NCBI GenBank assembly: GCA_029216955.1
Contig: JANAVB010031417.1
Location: 21,897,938 to 21,961,937, forward strand
DNA from: Iris pallida
Lineage: Eukaryota > Streptophyta > Magnoliopsida > Asparagales > Iridaceae
Length of the DNA: 64,000 nt
Reading direction: 5' to 3'
Shown: piece after piece, positions 16,303-27,424 of the stretch
Layout of the letters: each line of letters opens with the position of its first letter
Numbering within the stretch: position 1 is the stretch's first letter
The notes under the pieces: generated by a model
Seen by the model: only the letters and a program-made list of their open reading frames with translations
The model's database searches: none
What the model was told of the DNA's origin: nothing
Position numbers and translations under genes: made by a program

Positions 16303-17825
16303 CATGGTGTTGTGTGGGCCGGTCTAGCCCGGGCCCGACCGTGGACCGGATCGGCCCGCCCCCCTAAAAGCCCGGACCGGCCCGCTGTAGTGTGTGGACA
16401 TTCTATAAGTTTAAGACAGATGATACGTTTTTGCAACATCCATTGTGCATCTATATAGTGTGCAGTAATATAAATATAAGCATAACTCTATTTAGTAGTC
16501 CAAATATCAGAAGTAATAGCTAACTTACTAACATTTTCAAAATTCGCTTTCAAAGCGGCTTTCTGCTCGTTAAAGAGACGAATGGCCTCCTTTCGAGCTT
16601 GTTGCCTACTCACTTTAGTAAAGGAGGGGTTTAGAGAAAGTGATACATAATCTCGTAAAGATTCGCTTTCACCCGTCGTGAAAGGAAGTTCGTCACGAAT
16701 AATATGTTTAGTTAATTCAGTTTTATGCCGAGCAGCTGAGTAAGTAAAGTTACCAATTGAAGAACCGGTGGCGCCGAAGCTTATTTGGGTTTGGGACGCT
16801 TGAAGTGTGTCCTTCCCGTAGCAAGTGTCGTAGTGTCTGGATATGATCCCGATGCCACCGCCCTTCTTCCATGCGTACTGGTTGCAACATTTCTTGCATT
16901 GCGCCTTGTACGATTTTGGTTCACCCTTGGCATCTAAAACAAACGAACCATCAGGATTAGTTTCAAAAATCAAAGTAAAATAATCCCAATACTTAGACCT
17001 TTTTTTCTTTTCAGGACGTTGGGTGGTACTAGCTACTTCCGGAGGAGATGGTTGGCACCCCTCCGGAATCGGATGGGTGGCTACTTGCTCAGGTGGAATT
17101 TCATTACCGTCAAAAAAATTACTAAAATATTGGTAAGTCTGTCCAGCAAGATCAGGTGGGTTTGAACCTTCACCAGCCATATATAAAATAAAATAAAGTA
17201 AACTACGTTAGAAGAAAGTAAGGGATTGAGAGGAAGATCGGGAAGCCGTAGAGCCGGAATGGAGTTGGGAGGGAGATCGGGAAGCCGTAGAGCACCGGGG
17301 AGGAAAAGTCGTAGAACACTAGAGCACCGGGGAGGGAAAGCAGTAGAGCACCAGAGCACCGTAGAGAAATGTAGAGAATTTATGAGGAATGAGTTGTGTT
17401 TGAAAAATGGGATTTTTGGCCTATTTATAGAAATTTTTTGGGATTATTTCGGTAATTTTAGGCCAAAAATGACCAAAATATCCCTCCCAACGTTTTAATA
17501 ACGGCTATATGGGAGGGGTATTTGGTAAAAGAAACCCCCCCAATGGTCAAAATCTGAAAAAAAAAAAATCAAAATCGGCCAACGGTCGGCTGGACCGGTC
17601 CCAGCGGGCCGGTCCAACCGGGCCAAATTCGGGCCGGGCCTATTTTTTTTTTAAAAAAAAATAGCAGCGGGCCGGGCCGGGCCGGGCTCGGGCTGGGGGG
17701 GGGGAGGCCCGACCCGAACTGGTTGGGAGTGGGGGGCCGGGCCGGTTCGATCCTACAGCGGGCCGGTCCGGGCTTTTAGGGGGGCGGGCCGGTCCGGTCC
17801 ACGGTCGGGCCCGGGCTAGACCGGC
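16303..17825 (-). mobile_element. Internally deleted hAT element, long GC-rich terminal repeats
   Basis: The sequence 16303-16390 (catggtgttgtgtgg...cccgctgta) recurs inverted at 17753-17825 continuing into 20266-20285, with one visible mismatch. These are terminal inverted repeats of about 90 bp rich in CCCGGGCC/GGCCGG. Between them is the start of a hAT transposase gene. The right repeat is interrupted by the solo LTR at 17826-20265. Outer flanks remain symmetric into the (TA)n-MITE arms, so the true terminus and target duplication are unresolved. Confidence 0.75.
16393..17180 (-). pseudogene. hAT transposase, 5' part only (BED zinc finger)
   Basis: The minus-strand frame starts at the ATG at 17180 and gives 230 residues to a TAG at 16488. 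Residues about 72-130 form a BED-type zinc finger: KRSKYWDYF, then CKKC about residue 114 and an H..C pair in ISRHYDTC. The end, LAITSDIWTT, is the usual entry to the hAT catalytic region. After the TAG the same frame continues with ITAHYID, W, LQKRII and PH, as in hAT transposases, then runs straight into the terminal repeat. So the gene has one nonsense codon and has lost its RNase H-like core and dimerisation domain. It cannot make an active enzyme. Confidence 0.85.
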
Positions 17826-20265
17826 TGTAGTGCCCCGTCCCGCAAAGTCAATCGGAGGAATTGAAATGCCGACGGCGTTCGGACTTAGCTTGCAACGGCG
17901 ACTCGAAGACATCGCTCAGGTGGGGTAGTTTCGGTGAACTTGCCTCATCTCAGCCTTCACTTAATAATTCGTCTGTTTTCAACTTGCACAAGTAGGCTAA
18001 TATAAAAGCTACGAACGCACATAGCTAAGGGATTAATCCCGATCCGTCGGAATGTCTTAGAACATGGAAAATGGTTCTACGGTCTCAATAGAAGTCAGCT
18101 CAGCGTGCTTTTAAATGACACTCGGTCCTTCGTCCCGTGGCTTGGGAGAAGGAAAGTTGGTATTCGACACAAACGATGAGTTAGCCTAAGTCATAGACGT
18201 CACCCGCGTAAATGCTCGATAAAGCATGCACGTTTCCACCGCGCAAGGCTTGGCATAGCCTTGGCTCGTCCCTCGGGTTAAGTTGTAGGCTTGAGTAAGT
18301 TAGGCAAAGTTATGTCGATCGACCTAAGTCATTCTAAGTGCCGTCCCGCTCGTTCTGCGGTTGTCAAGTCAAATAGTCCCACGATCTCACGGGCCGTCAT
18401 ATAAGTATGACTCGGGTGATAGCATCGCGTAAGACAGAAGTCAGTTAAAGGCATGAGCCACGGTTGGCACGATGTAAAGTTAGCCACGGTCTATGGCACG
18501 TAAGGAATACGTTTTGTTCAAGTTAAGTTAGAAGGCTACGTAGTAGTCGTTCCCTCGAGTTCAAAGTAGTTCGAGGCGGTCCCTCGGTTGGGAGTCTCGC
18601 ATTCCTATCCACGTTAAGTATTCGAGGCGGTCCCTCGGTTGGGAGTCTCGCGTTCCTATCCACGTTGAGTATTCGAGGCGGTCCCTCAGTTGGGAGTCTC
18701 GCGTTCCTATCCACGTTCAGTATTCGAGGCGGTCCCTCGGTTGGAAGTCTCGCGTTCCTATCCACGTTATGAAGTTCGAGGCGATCCCTCGGTTGGGAGT
18801 CTCGCGGTCCCGAGGCACATTATGCCAAGTGTGATTCAAGCACGAGTTGCTAAGTATAATTCCAGTCGTATCAACAAATAGGCCATGCATTTACGTGAGT
18901 CTAGATGTCTCGTAGGTGCGTGGTCATTGGACACCTTGTCGACAAGGATTTCTGCCTAGACTGGTTATACGCCGGGGCACCGGGCCCAGTCGTCCTAGGA
19001 GGTAGACGTTATAGCAGCGCATGCTTTTATTGCGTGGGTTATAGCAGCGCATGCTTTTATTGCGTGGGTAGTCGGGGGCTTTCCATGGGGCTAGCTACCT
19101 TGCATCGAAGGACCCGTCGCCTACCCGAGCTTTGTCCGCGATGGCTTGTCATGCCAGTGGCCTTTCATATAGATAATTGGCGTGCTAAGCGGCGAATCCG
19201 CATGCACGGTATCGGTCCTAACAAAGGAAAAGTAAGCACGGTATGCGTTGAATGCTGAAATGTGTGCTCGATTGCACCAAAGTGTTATAAAGCCTACGAT
19301 TCGGTTATACGTAAAGACACGTGCTTCGGCACGAGATAGGCGTCGTACTTGATTTCTCAACAACGGTTCCACAAGTTGGGTTATACGTAATCGAGTTAAG
19401 TCTGGAAGGGCCGTAAGGCGAGTTTGGATAGTCAGGTTACGCTGCGAGGCACGACCTCGATGTTTGAGGCTCGGGCAAGTATTTGACACGACCTAGTCGT
19501 TACGTCCAAGAGTATGGTACGAAAGACAAGTATGAGTCGGTACGTTGACAATGTAAACACGAGAAAGGTCTAGAGGCAAAGTATGGGTACGTTATTAGTG
19601 CAAGGCACGAAGATGGTCTAAAGACACTAAATAGGCCGAGCGTCGGTCCTAAAATCGATCCTAAGGCAAGACTAGAAAGACAATCGTAAAAGGGGGGCTT
19701 GTATTACACAAAGTAAAATAAACGTGTCGGTTTTGTATGGGTGGGCGAGGAGCTCACTCCACCAGTACAGTGGTACTGACACCCACACAGTGTTTATGTG
19801 CAGGCACAGGTAGAAGCTCGTGGCGCGGAGCTCGCTTGGATGCGTCGAGGCACGGAGTTCCTTGGCGATTCGAAGCGTGCGGCCGCATGGATTCGAAGAC
19901 TTATACGAGACATAATGTATGGACATCGCCTTCCGAAGCTTCCGCTGGATCGACAATATGTATCGAGAGAGAGCTGAGCGATTTGTAATGTGAGACGAGT
20001 GTATTTGAGTGATTGTAATCTTGGCCTTGTGCCCCCAATGTAACCGTTGTTTCAATATCAATAAAAGAGCTTCTTTGAATAACTTGTGTTTGTTCTGAAT
20101 TTTCGCTGCGTGTTCAATGTCTCTGCTCGGGACTTCTGTGCGACGACCCCGTCGCAGCCGCTGTAATCGGCCGTTATGGAACCCGCCTTGCACGAGCGCA
20201 ATCTAGGCTCGTGTGGCATCACGCCTTAGCGAGAACGATCGCTCCTACGGGAGCGGGGCGTGACA
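17826..20265 (+). mobile_element. Solo LTR inserted in the hAT terminal repeat
   Basis: It begins TGTAGTGCCCCGTCCCGC and ends GAGCGGGGCGTGACA, with a perfect 5-bp duplication CCGGC (17821-17825, 20266-20270). Removing it restores the hAT terminal repeat, which matches the left repeat at 16303. No second LTR, primer site or pol sequence is present. A poly(A) signal-like 'caataaaagagc' occurs at about 20060, consistent with an R/U5 boundary. Orientation is taken from that signal and is tentative. Confidence 0.88.
18560..18805. repeat. ~54-bp tandem repeat, five units
   Basis: The unit 'ttcgaggcggtccctcggtt' followed by 'gggagtctcgcgttcctatc' and 'cacgtt' repeats five times with few mismatches. 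A 31-bp direct duplication ('ttatagcagcgcatgc...') lies separately at 19009-19068 in the same LTR. Confidence 0.9.
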
Positions 20266-20364
20266 CCGGCCCACACAACACCATGAAGAAATAGGATGTG
20301 TTATTACTGCTGAAACTTTGTTTTGTATTTTCCCGTACATAGAGGTCCCGCACTTGAAGCTCCC

Positions 20365-20454
<90 letters not shown>
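20266..20454. repeat. Right arm of the inverted repeat, plus (TA)n
   Basis: The sequence 20266-20372, read on the minus strand, matches 4704-4739 plus 15490-15538 plus 16303-16320 (gagcttcaagtgcggg, acctctatgtacggg, tttcagcagtaataac). It therefore records the left arm before the LARD-like element and the 754-bp insert arrived. A (TA)n tract follows to 20454. Confidence 0.85.
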
Positions 20455-20455
<1 letters not shown>

Positions 20456-20457
<2 letters not shown>

Positions 20458-20832
20458 AGCGGATCAAAAGTTCTCCTTAGAAAATCCTCCAAAAATCCCT
20501 CACTCTAATTCGTAATCAAAAGTTCTCCTTAGAAAATCCTCCAAAAATCCCTCACTCTAATTCGTAATATTAATGTTAATATTAGTGTTAATGTTAATGT
20601 TAATGTTAATATTAATATTAACATTAAATACTAAAATTAACATTAAACTTAACATTAAAATTAATATTAACATTAACATTAACATTAATATTAACATTAA
20701 CATTAATATAAAAAAATTAATATTAACATTAACATTAATATTAATATTAACATTAATATTAACATTAATATTACGAATTAGAGTGAGGGGGAGGTTTTGG
20801 AGGGCTTTCTAAGGAGGACTTTTGATTCGCTT

Positions 20833-20834
<2 letters not shown>
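20456..20834. mobile_element. Foldback MITE inside (TA)n, copy 2
   Basis: It has the same inverted repeats (AGCGGATCA... and ...TTGATTCGCT) and the same TTAATGTTAATATT core as 4290-4623. The left repeat contains a 52-bp tandem duplication (20464-20567). (TA)n follows to 20920. Confidence 0.7.
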
Positions 20835-20920
<86 letters not shown>

Positions 20921-20922
<2 letters not shown>

Positions 20923-21600
20923 GGACAGCATGTGGAAATGGTGTTTTAAGAATAGTTATATTGTCTTTTAGAAAAAACTGTTTATATTGTGTCTTTTTTG
21001 TTATAAGTAAATCTCGTATAACATAGGAATGTGTTATACATTCCATAACTATAGATAGGAATATTGTAAATTATTAGTTGCCAAACAAATTTTTGTATCG
21101 TTGTATAATGGTCTGTCTACCCTACCTTGTAAAGACTGAATCCATATCAAATATATTTTTTTCAAATACCTTTTTCTTCTAAATTTAATATTTTTAGAAA
21201 GCAATAAACTTAAGCACAAATCACTGGATTATTTTGTCAAATTAAAAGTCCATACACACACTTCATACTAAAAGTTTTGAGGAGTAATTGAATCCTTAAT
21301 AATTTTGAAATCTCAAACATTCGATGATCGAGTTTATTTCAACACGATAATTTAGACGATTTATCTACCTTATTATTGTTATTATTATTACAATCCGCAC
21401 ACCTACACATTCTTATCCGTTGGAGGCTTGAATCATGTCGGTTTCTTTTCACATTAGCTACAAGCTGGACATGTATGTACCTAATATGAATCACTAATAA
21501 CTGTTGATTGGCATATATAGTAAAGAAGTAAATTCACGAATCATTTTCATCAATTCCTATTTTCATTTTATTTTCTTCCCGAAATCACATGTACATTTTT
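20921..21600. other. AT-rich spacer upstream of the cysteine-rich peptide gene
   Basis: No coding sequence, repeat boundary or RNA gene is recognised. It is the presumptive promoter region of the gene at 21702. Confidence 0.6.
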
Positions 21601-21603
21601 CTG

Positions 21604-21609
21604 TATAAA
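21604..21609 (+). promoter_or_regulatory. TATA box of the cysteine-rich peptide gene
   Basis: TATAAA in 'ctgtataaagacccc' lies 98 bp before the start codon. A five-codon upstream frame (ATG 21631) falls between them and would be in the leader only if transcription starts before it. Confidence 0.55.
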
Positions 21610-21701
21610 GACCCCTACCCCTACCCCTCCATGCACCACAAAATCTAAAGGCATTCGCAAGAGAATTTATCAATTTTATATTTTCGTTAGTGAAGATTTT
21701 A

Positions 21702-22083
21702 ATGGCTTTGAAAAGGTCACTGATCTTGAACCTTGTTGGCCTCCTCCTCCTCCTCCTCCTCCTCCTCCTCCTCCTCCTCGTTGCGACAATAGTAGTAGTG
21801 GAAGCTCAAAATGGTTAGTAAACATCGTTTACCATAATTTTTGTTTTTATTTTTCGTTAAAGTTTTTGTCACTGCACCAAAACTAACTTAATTTTGTTCG
21901 TGAACATTTTGTGTTGACACTGATTTGTCAGCACCACCAGTTAGATGCCCGCTTCTCGACGCAAAGTGCTGGAGTATCGCCGAGTGCGTCGAGCCTTGCA
22001 TGAAGGCCACCGGCAATAACTTGAACGCCATATCGTGCCGGTCAGTAGCCGCGGTGGGCACAAGGTGCTGCTGTAATGCTTAG
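21702..22083 (+). CDS. Secreted cysteine-rich peptide, defensin-like
   Basis: Two exons, 21702-21813 and 21932-22083, joined over a 118-bp GT-AG intron (gttagt...tttgtcag), give 87 residues. Residues 1-35 are a signal peptide: a basic start (MALKRS), then 13 consecutive leucines encoded by a (CTC)13 microsatellite, ending near VEAQN. The mature part has eight cysteines spaced C-x6-C-x5-C-x3-C-x12-C-x9-CCC. The C-x5-C-x3-C segment and late GTRC fit the cysteine-stabilised alpha-beta fold of plant defensin-like peptides; the terminal CCC is unusual. Such peptides act outside the cell in defence or signalling. The intron after the signal peptide is typical of the family. Which role applies cannot be read from sequence. 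Confidence 0.8.
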
Positions 22084-23394
22084 CCAGAGGCGGAATTACG
22101 TAGGGGCTAAGATGGGCTACATCCCACCTCAATTTATTTATTTTTCTTTGTTTTTTCCTTTTCTTGTTATGTTTTTTTTTTTAATGAGTCGGTCAACACC
22201 TGGCTAACCCTAGTCTATTTCAGCCGATTGGAACTTTAATTTCTGGTTCCGCCCTTCCTTAGAGTTTAATGGAGTAAAGTGCCAATTTCTGGTTCCGCCC
22301 TTCCTTAGAGTTTAATGGAGTAAAGTGAGGGCACGAAGGAACTTAACGTGGTATCACTATTTCAAGTTCATGTGTGTTCTCCTTTGAAAATAAAGAATGT
22401 GTTTAATTTTTGATCTCTAGTTTGACAACATCAATTAGTGATGAAAAAGAAGGAAAAAAAAAGTGAGTTAATTATTGGTGTGAGAAAACAATTTTCTCTG
22501 AATTCCCCAAAAAAGCAGAAAATGAAAATAATTTTCGTATAATTCGCTTTCTCATCTCACATCCCACATATTCACACATTGAAAAAAAAAATTGATATGA
22601 ATTGTAATTTGTCATAAAAAATATTTTTTTTTCTTTCCTTTTTATTTTTGCGAAACAAACTAAACGATTTCCACGAACCAAATGAGGCCTTAAAGAAATT
22701 AAATTGGTATAACCAAAAATTACATCCAGTACACTTAGTGGCTAATAGCCATCTTCAGGTAAACCACGCCATCTATCACAGTTTCAAACAAAGAAGAATG
22801 TCGAGTTCACAAAAAAGTCAAGTCCTGTAGGAACATACCGTCATATCTTCAATGTAAATATGGAACTGGATGACGAAATCGAAATCAATTTGAAATGACA
22901 GACATCAAATGGTATTTTCGTAAACAATTTTATTTCAAATAACCTGGATAATTAGTTTGGTTTCAATTTGAATATGTAAGTATTTTCTTTCAAGGACGAT
23001 GCTACGTGGACCGCAGTTTTGGTCCAGAGTTTCAGCCCGTGGTCCAAGTGGCACTTCCCCATTGGAGGGTCAATTGTGGTGGGCCCAAGCAAATAGGAGG
23101 GGGAGGAGGAGGGGGTTTTATGGGGTTCGGACACTTGGCCTGTGGTCACGTTCGCCTGCAGAGACCGTGAGCCAAATATTATTTTCGTTCTTTCAAATGT
23201 CAAATGTTGAGTTAAATTGTATTCTCGTAAACGATTTACGTTTATCATTCAATTTTATATAAACAGAAGACGGCAAATGCAAAACCAATTGTAAAAACCT
23301 TTTTAGCCACAATACATACTGCAGATAGAGAACAAATGTTTCATTTCAAACCAAAACTAAACTAACCATTAATCTCTCCATTATGCCAAGATTA
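22084..23394. other. AT-rich spacer with a 44-bp tandem duplication
   Basis: A 44-bp unit starting 'aatttctggttccgccc' occurs at 22238-22281 and 22284-22327. 'ccaaatgaggcctta' near 22678 looks like the end of a MITE, but no partner end was found. No gene is recognised. Confidence 0.6.
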
Positions 23395-23583
23395 AGGTCC
23401 GTATGGTATTTAGTTTTAGAAATTGGAGTCTTCAGAACAAGATTGAGAATTTTTTTGAATTTTGAATTTGGTTTTATAAACTAAGAAGGTTTTGAACATA
23501 TAAAATGAAAACAACAATTTGCACATAAATCAAAAGTAAAATTTGCCCCCAAAATTGAATTTTGGGACATCTAAACAGGAACC
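23395..23583. mobile_element. Small PIF/Harbinger-like MITE
   Basis: TTA flanks both sides (23392-23394, 23584-23586). Ends AGGTCCGTATGG and, inverted, GGTTCCTGTTTAGATG are imperfectly matched. The body is AT-rich with no coding capacity. Confidence 0.4.
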
Positions 23584-23842
23584 TTAATCGATGTCCAGAA
23601 TTTCAAAAGAAATTTGATAGATCATTCAAAACAAATTTTCTTCCATCACTTGAAAGATGATGCAAATTTCTGTACAAATTTAGTTGTGAAACTTTGTACT
23701 GCTTTTCTTAACAAGTACTGTCATAAGAATTAAGACGGACAATCCAATAAACCACAGTAATTAGTCATTATAAAAAGAAGACAAAACCCTCCACCCTACA
23801 GGATTTGGTTGAGTATAAATCTAACAAAAATTCCTGCTGAAA

Positions 23843-23885
<43 letters not shown>
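23843..23885. repeat. Poly(G) run of 43 bases
   Basis: An uninterrupted G homopolymer. Length in an assembly is unreliable for such tracts. Confidence 0.9.
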
Positions 23886-23886
<1 letters not shown>

Positions 23887-23894
23887 GACAATCC

Positions 23895-24000
23895 GAACGC
23901 TGACGTGTCCCCCCCTAATTGGCTACACCCCCAAACCCCTCCTGCTAATGTGGGGCCGCCTGCCCCCATCCGTCCAATGAGAGGGGGACACGTCAGCTCG
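23895..24000. repeat. Imperfect inverted repeat ending in GCTGACGTGTCCCCC
   Basis: GCTGACGTGTCCCCC at the left and GGGGGACACGTCAGC at the right could pair to form a stem around a C-rich loop of about 70 bp. It may be a MITE remnant. The arms contain ACGT-core motifs. Confidence 0.5.
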
Positions 24001-25154
24001 GTTTGAGCTGCGGTTTCCCTCTCGGTTTGTAGAGCAGACCTGTAAATCTAAAAGGATTACATGTAACGTAAATTTATTTAGATTACATTCAATTTAAAAC
24101 TTGTATATATCTTATCTTACACTTTATAATGAGGCTTCAAAACGGCTCAAAAGTGAGCCGTCTAAGCCGTCATTATATCACGGTCCATTTTATTTTTAAA
24201 AAAATAAATTATGTAAATTTTTTTTTAAAAAGTTTAAATTTGTCAACATGGAGAATCGAACTCAACCAAACAAGAAAAATATTTCACACCTTAACCACAT
24301 GAGTTAAAAGAAATATTTGAATATAATTAGATAATATTTTTATTATGTGTCAGTATACGTGCAAAACACGTGCATTTACTAGTGATTAATAACTTGCTAC
24401 TAAAAAAATTTGAAGAGAAGAAAGAACCATTGAATCAACTTGTGGTGCTCACCGAAAAATGTCCAACATTCTCACTTGTCACTACAAAGAGAGAAAAAAT
24501 AGTGATAGCTTTGAATCAACATTACCTGCAATTAACTTGTGGAGCTGTTGCTATTTCTGTGCAATAGTTGTTCGTGTGATTATTCTGTTGTAACCACCCA
24601 CATTATGGAAGATTTGGTTGTAACCGTCCATTTAATGAGGATAAAGGATTGTAACCGCCCCCCTTATCCCTAAAGATTCTCTCCGAATTATGGGGATAGT
24701 GGCTATGAGGGTTGGCTTGTTATGTTTATTGGGGGTACATATTGACCTGGAAAATTTGAGGATACAAATAATATAAAAATCTCAGATTTTTTTTTTTCTT
24801 TTTCTTTTAGTAGGAGTCTATTTTTTAAAAAAGTTAGACTATGGATGGGGCATTATACTATTGGAGGAACTCTGAATAATTGACTAACTCTAAATATTTT
24901 TTTTCTAAATTAATCACATTTGGTTCACATAATCAAGACCTTGGAAAGAAAAATCAGTCATGTCTCGTATTTGAATGTCAAGGAAAATGATCAGAAAATT
25001 GATTCAGGAAAAAAAAGGAGAAAAATAATTCTTCCACTTGTTTCATATATTTATTTTCTCATTTCCAATTATTTACTTCCCTTCTAATTTCCCGAGCCTT
25101 TCAAAATACCCATTTTTAAATAATAATTACATTTTTCTAAAAAGTAAAAGAACA
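24001..25154. other. AT-rich spacer with a reverse SINE-like fragment
   Basis: On the minus strand between about 24312 and 24238, 'tggttaaggtg' (A-box-like) and 'gagttcgattctcc' (B-box-like) occur in the spacing of a tRNA-derived SINE. Elsewhere there are short 'ttgtaaccgcc' repeats (24590-24660) and no recognisable gene. Confidence 0.45.
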
Positions 25155-25354
25155 AGGGTTGCTTGGCAATTGTAAGAGTAGCGGTTATGAGGTATTTTTA
25201 GAGTACCGATTATGAGCGGTTATGAGGGATCCGATTTTGGATGATTTTTAAGTAACAGTTTTTAAACCAGTCCAATCAATTCTTGGTAATTCACTAACGA
25301 GTCGTTCTGAAAATTTTCTACATAATAAAATTAAATAGGAAAGGATACTATTAG

Positions 25355-25519
25355 TTTTTTGTTGTTGTTGTTGTTGTGTCCATTTCTTGAGGCCGCCAGC
25401 TTGGGACCGTGCCCACCCCGCGACCACCCAGCCATCTCATGCCCACGGAGGGGGGGGGGGGGGGGGGGGGCTCGAACTTGGGACATCCCCCAAGTGAGCC
25501 CTCCTAGGGAGCTTGGACA
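25355..25519 (-). mobile_element. SINE-like insertion, reverse orientation
   Basis: The A-rich tail appears as TTTTTT plus (GTT)n at 25355-25377. TATTAG occurs on both sides (25349-25354, 25520-25525). On the minus strand a B-box-like AAGTTCGAGCCCC is present. A 21-base G run (25450-25470) interrupts the body. It is absent from the intact MITE copy at 26098. Confidence 0.55.
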
Positions 25520-26097
25520 TATTAGTAGTTACAATTATATATATTTTGTGAGAATATAAATTGAATAAAATAATAGAACAGTTCAAAACCAACATATTTG
25601 GGGTGTTTATAAAGCCACCAAAAATTGTATTACACCGATTTTGAAGAAAAAAAATTAGCCGATGAAAATCATGCCTAAAAAAAATAAATAAACATGAATT
25701 TTCATAAAGTTAAAAAATATTTCAGAACTGATAAAAATAGGCAAATTATAAGGGCACATAACATTTTGATCGGGGCTAGCCAGGATTTGAGAAGATTTTA
25801 CTCGGCCTATCCAAATATTTCACTCAGGGGGGCTGTCCAAACCCCACACCTCCAAACCCCAAAAAATCAATCTCATTTCTAAATTTCACTCTCTCTTCAC
25901 AAACCCTAACTTTCTTCTTCTTCTATCCATCTTCTTCTTCTCCACCATTTTCATTCTCACATCTTCATCAAAACCATAGTTTTCTTCTCATCTTCTTCTT
26001 CTTCACCACCATTTCCATCATCACCATCTCCATCAAAACCCTAGTTTCCTTCTCTTTCCCAATTTCTATGGCACTCAAAAAATTAAATAAACCCTAA

Positions 26098-26532
26098 GGG
26101 TCTGCTTGGCAATTATCGGGGTAGCGGTTATGAGGTGTTTTTAGAGTACCGGTTATGAGCGGTTATGAGGGGTCCGGTTTTGGATGGTTTTTAAGTAGCG
26201 GCTTTTAAACCAGTCCAATACATGCTTGGTAATTCACTAACGAGTGGTTCTGAAAGTTTTTTACACGAATAAATTAAATAGGGAAGGGTATCGGTAGTTA
26301 TAATTATATCTATTTTTGTGAGGATATAAATGGAATAAAAAAATAGAGCCGCTCAAAACCCTCCGATTTGGGGTGTTTACAAAGCCACCCAAAAATACAT
26401 TACACCGGTTTTGGAGGGTTTTTGAGCCGACGAAAACCAGTGCCTCAAAAAAATTAACAAGCAGGGGTTTTCATAAACGGTCGGTTCAAAAACACCCCAA
26501 AACCGGTGAAAATACCATTACCAAGCAGACCC
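26098..26532. mobile_element. PIF/Harbinger-like MITE (Tourist type), intact
   Basis: 435 bp with 14-bp-plus terminal repeats GGGTCTGCTTGG(C/T)AAT and target duplication TAA (26095-26097, 26533-26535). It is nested inside the MULE-like element, which is nested inside an older copy of this same MITE. Confidence 0.85.
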
Positions 26533-27424
26533 TAAAATGCATGAAAATAAAGCTTAAATACTTCTTTCCTCACAAAGAATGCATAGAAATAAATCCTAAA
26601 ATGCATATTTCACTCTATTATTAAGATTGAAATAAACCCTAACATATTTTTTTCATTCGAAAATTTCGACTTTAAGACTGCCAGAAATTGTGGCAGTCCT
26701 CAATATGTCTAGGTGTCACGACCCGCACCCTAGAGTTAGGGCACGAGAACGTAACAACGTCCAGCCTACGCCGCAGTGTAGGCGGTAGAACGCTGTCCTA
26801 GGTCTCAATGCATCTAATAGTATAAGACTAAACAGTTTATACTCCCCGAATGGGAGTGACATAGCAGAATGTAAACTCAATCACATCTAAGGTAGAGCAT
26901 AAAGGAAGATAGATAAAATATGAAATCGAAAAGAGATATAACAGATAGAAGTCTAAGTGTCTAAGGTACAAACTCAGAATACATCTCAAACTCAAATACA
27001 GTAATCCACAAGTAAATACAACTCAAGACAACTGAGAATAGCTAACTAAACAACCTCTAATGTGGCTCCTCTAGACTAGCAGGAAATCTCCAAGCTATCT
27101 GTAAAATTTGTCAACGTATCCTGTCAGGAAAATGAGCAAGTACAAACACCAACAGCAGTTCCATATGAATTGAGAAATACTATAAGAGACAGTAATAATG
27201 AAATACAAGACAAAGATATCGGCGACTTGGGAACCATTTGAAAGCCGAGTTACAACCCTTAAACCAAACAAGGACCGGGGTTGTAACCCTTATTCCAAAC
27301 AGAACCTAGTCCCATAACCATGGTACAGTACGAAACAAGTAGACAAAGATATCGGCGACTTGGAAACCATTTGAAAGCCGAGTTACAACCCTTAAACCAA
27401 ACAAGGACCGGGATTGTAACCCTT

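Noticed and set aside
18523..18765. Repetitive minus-strand frame (DRNARLPTEGPPR repeats)
   Set aside because: It is the translation of a 54-bp LTR tandem repeat with no other support.
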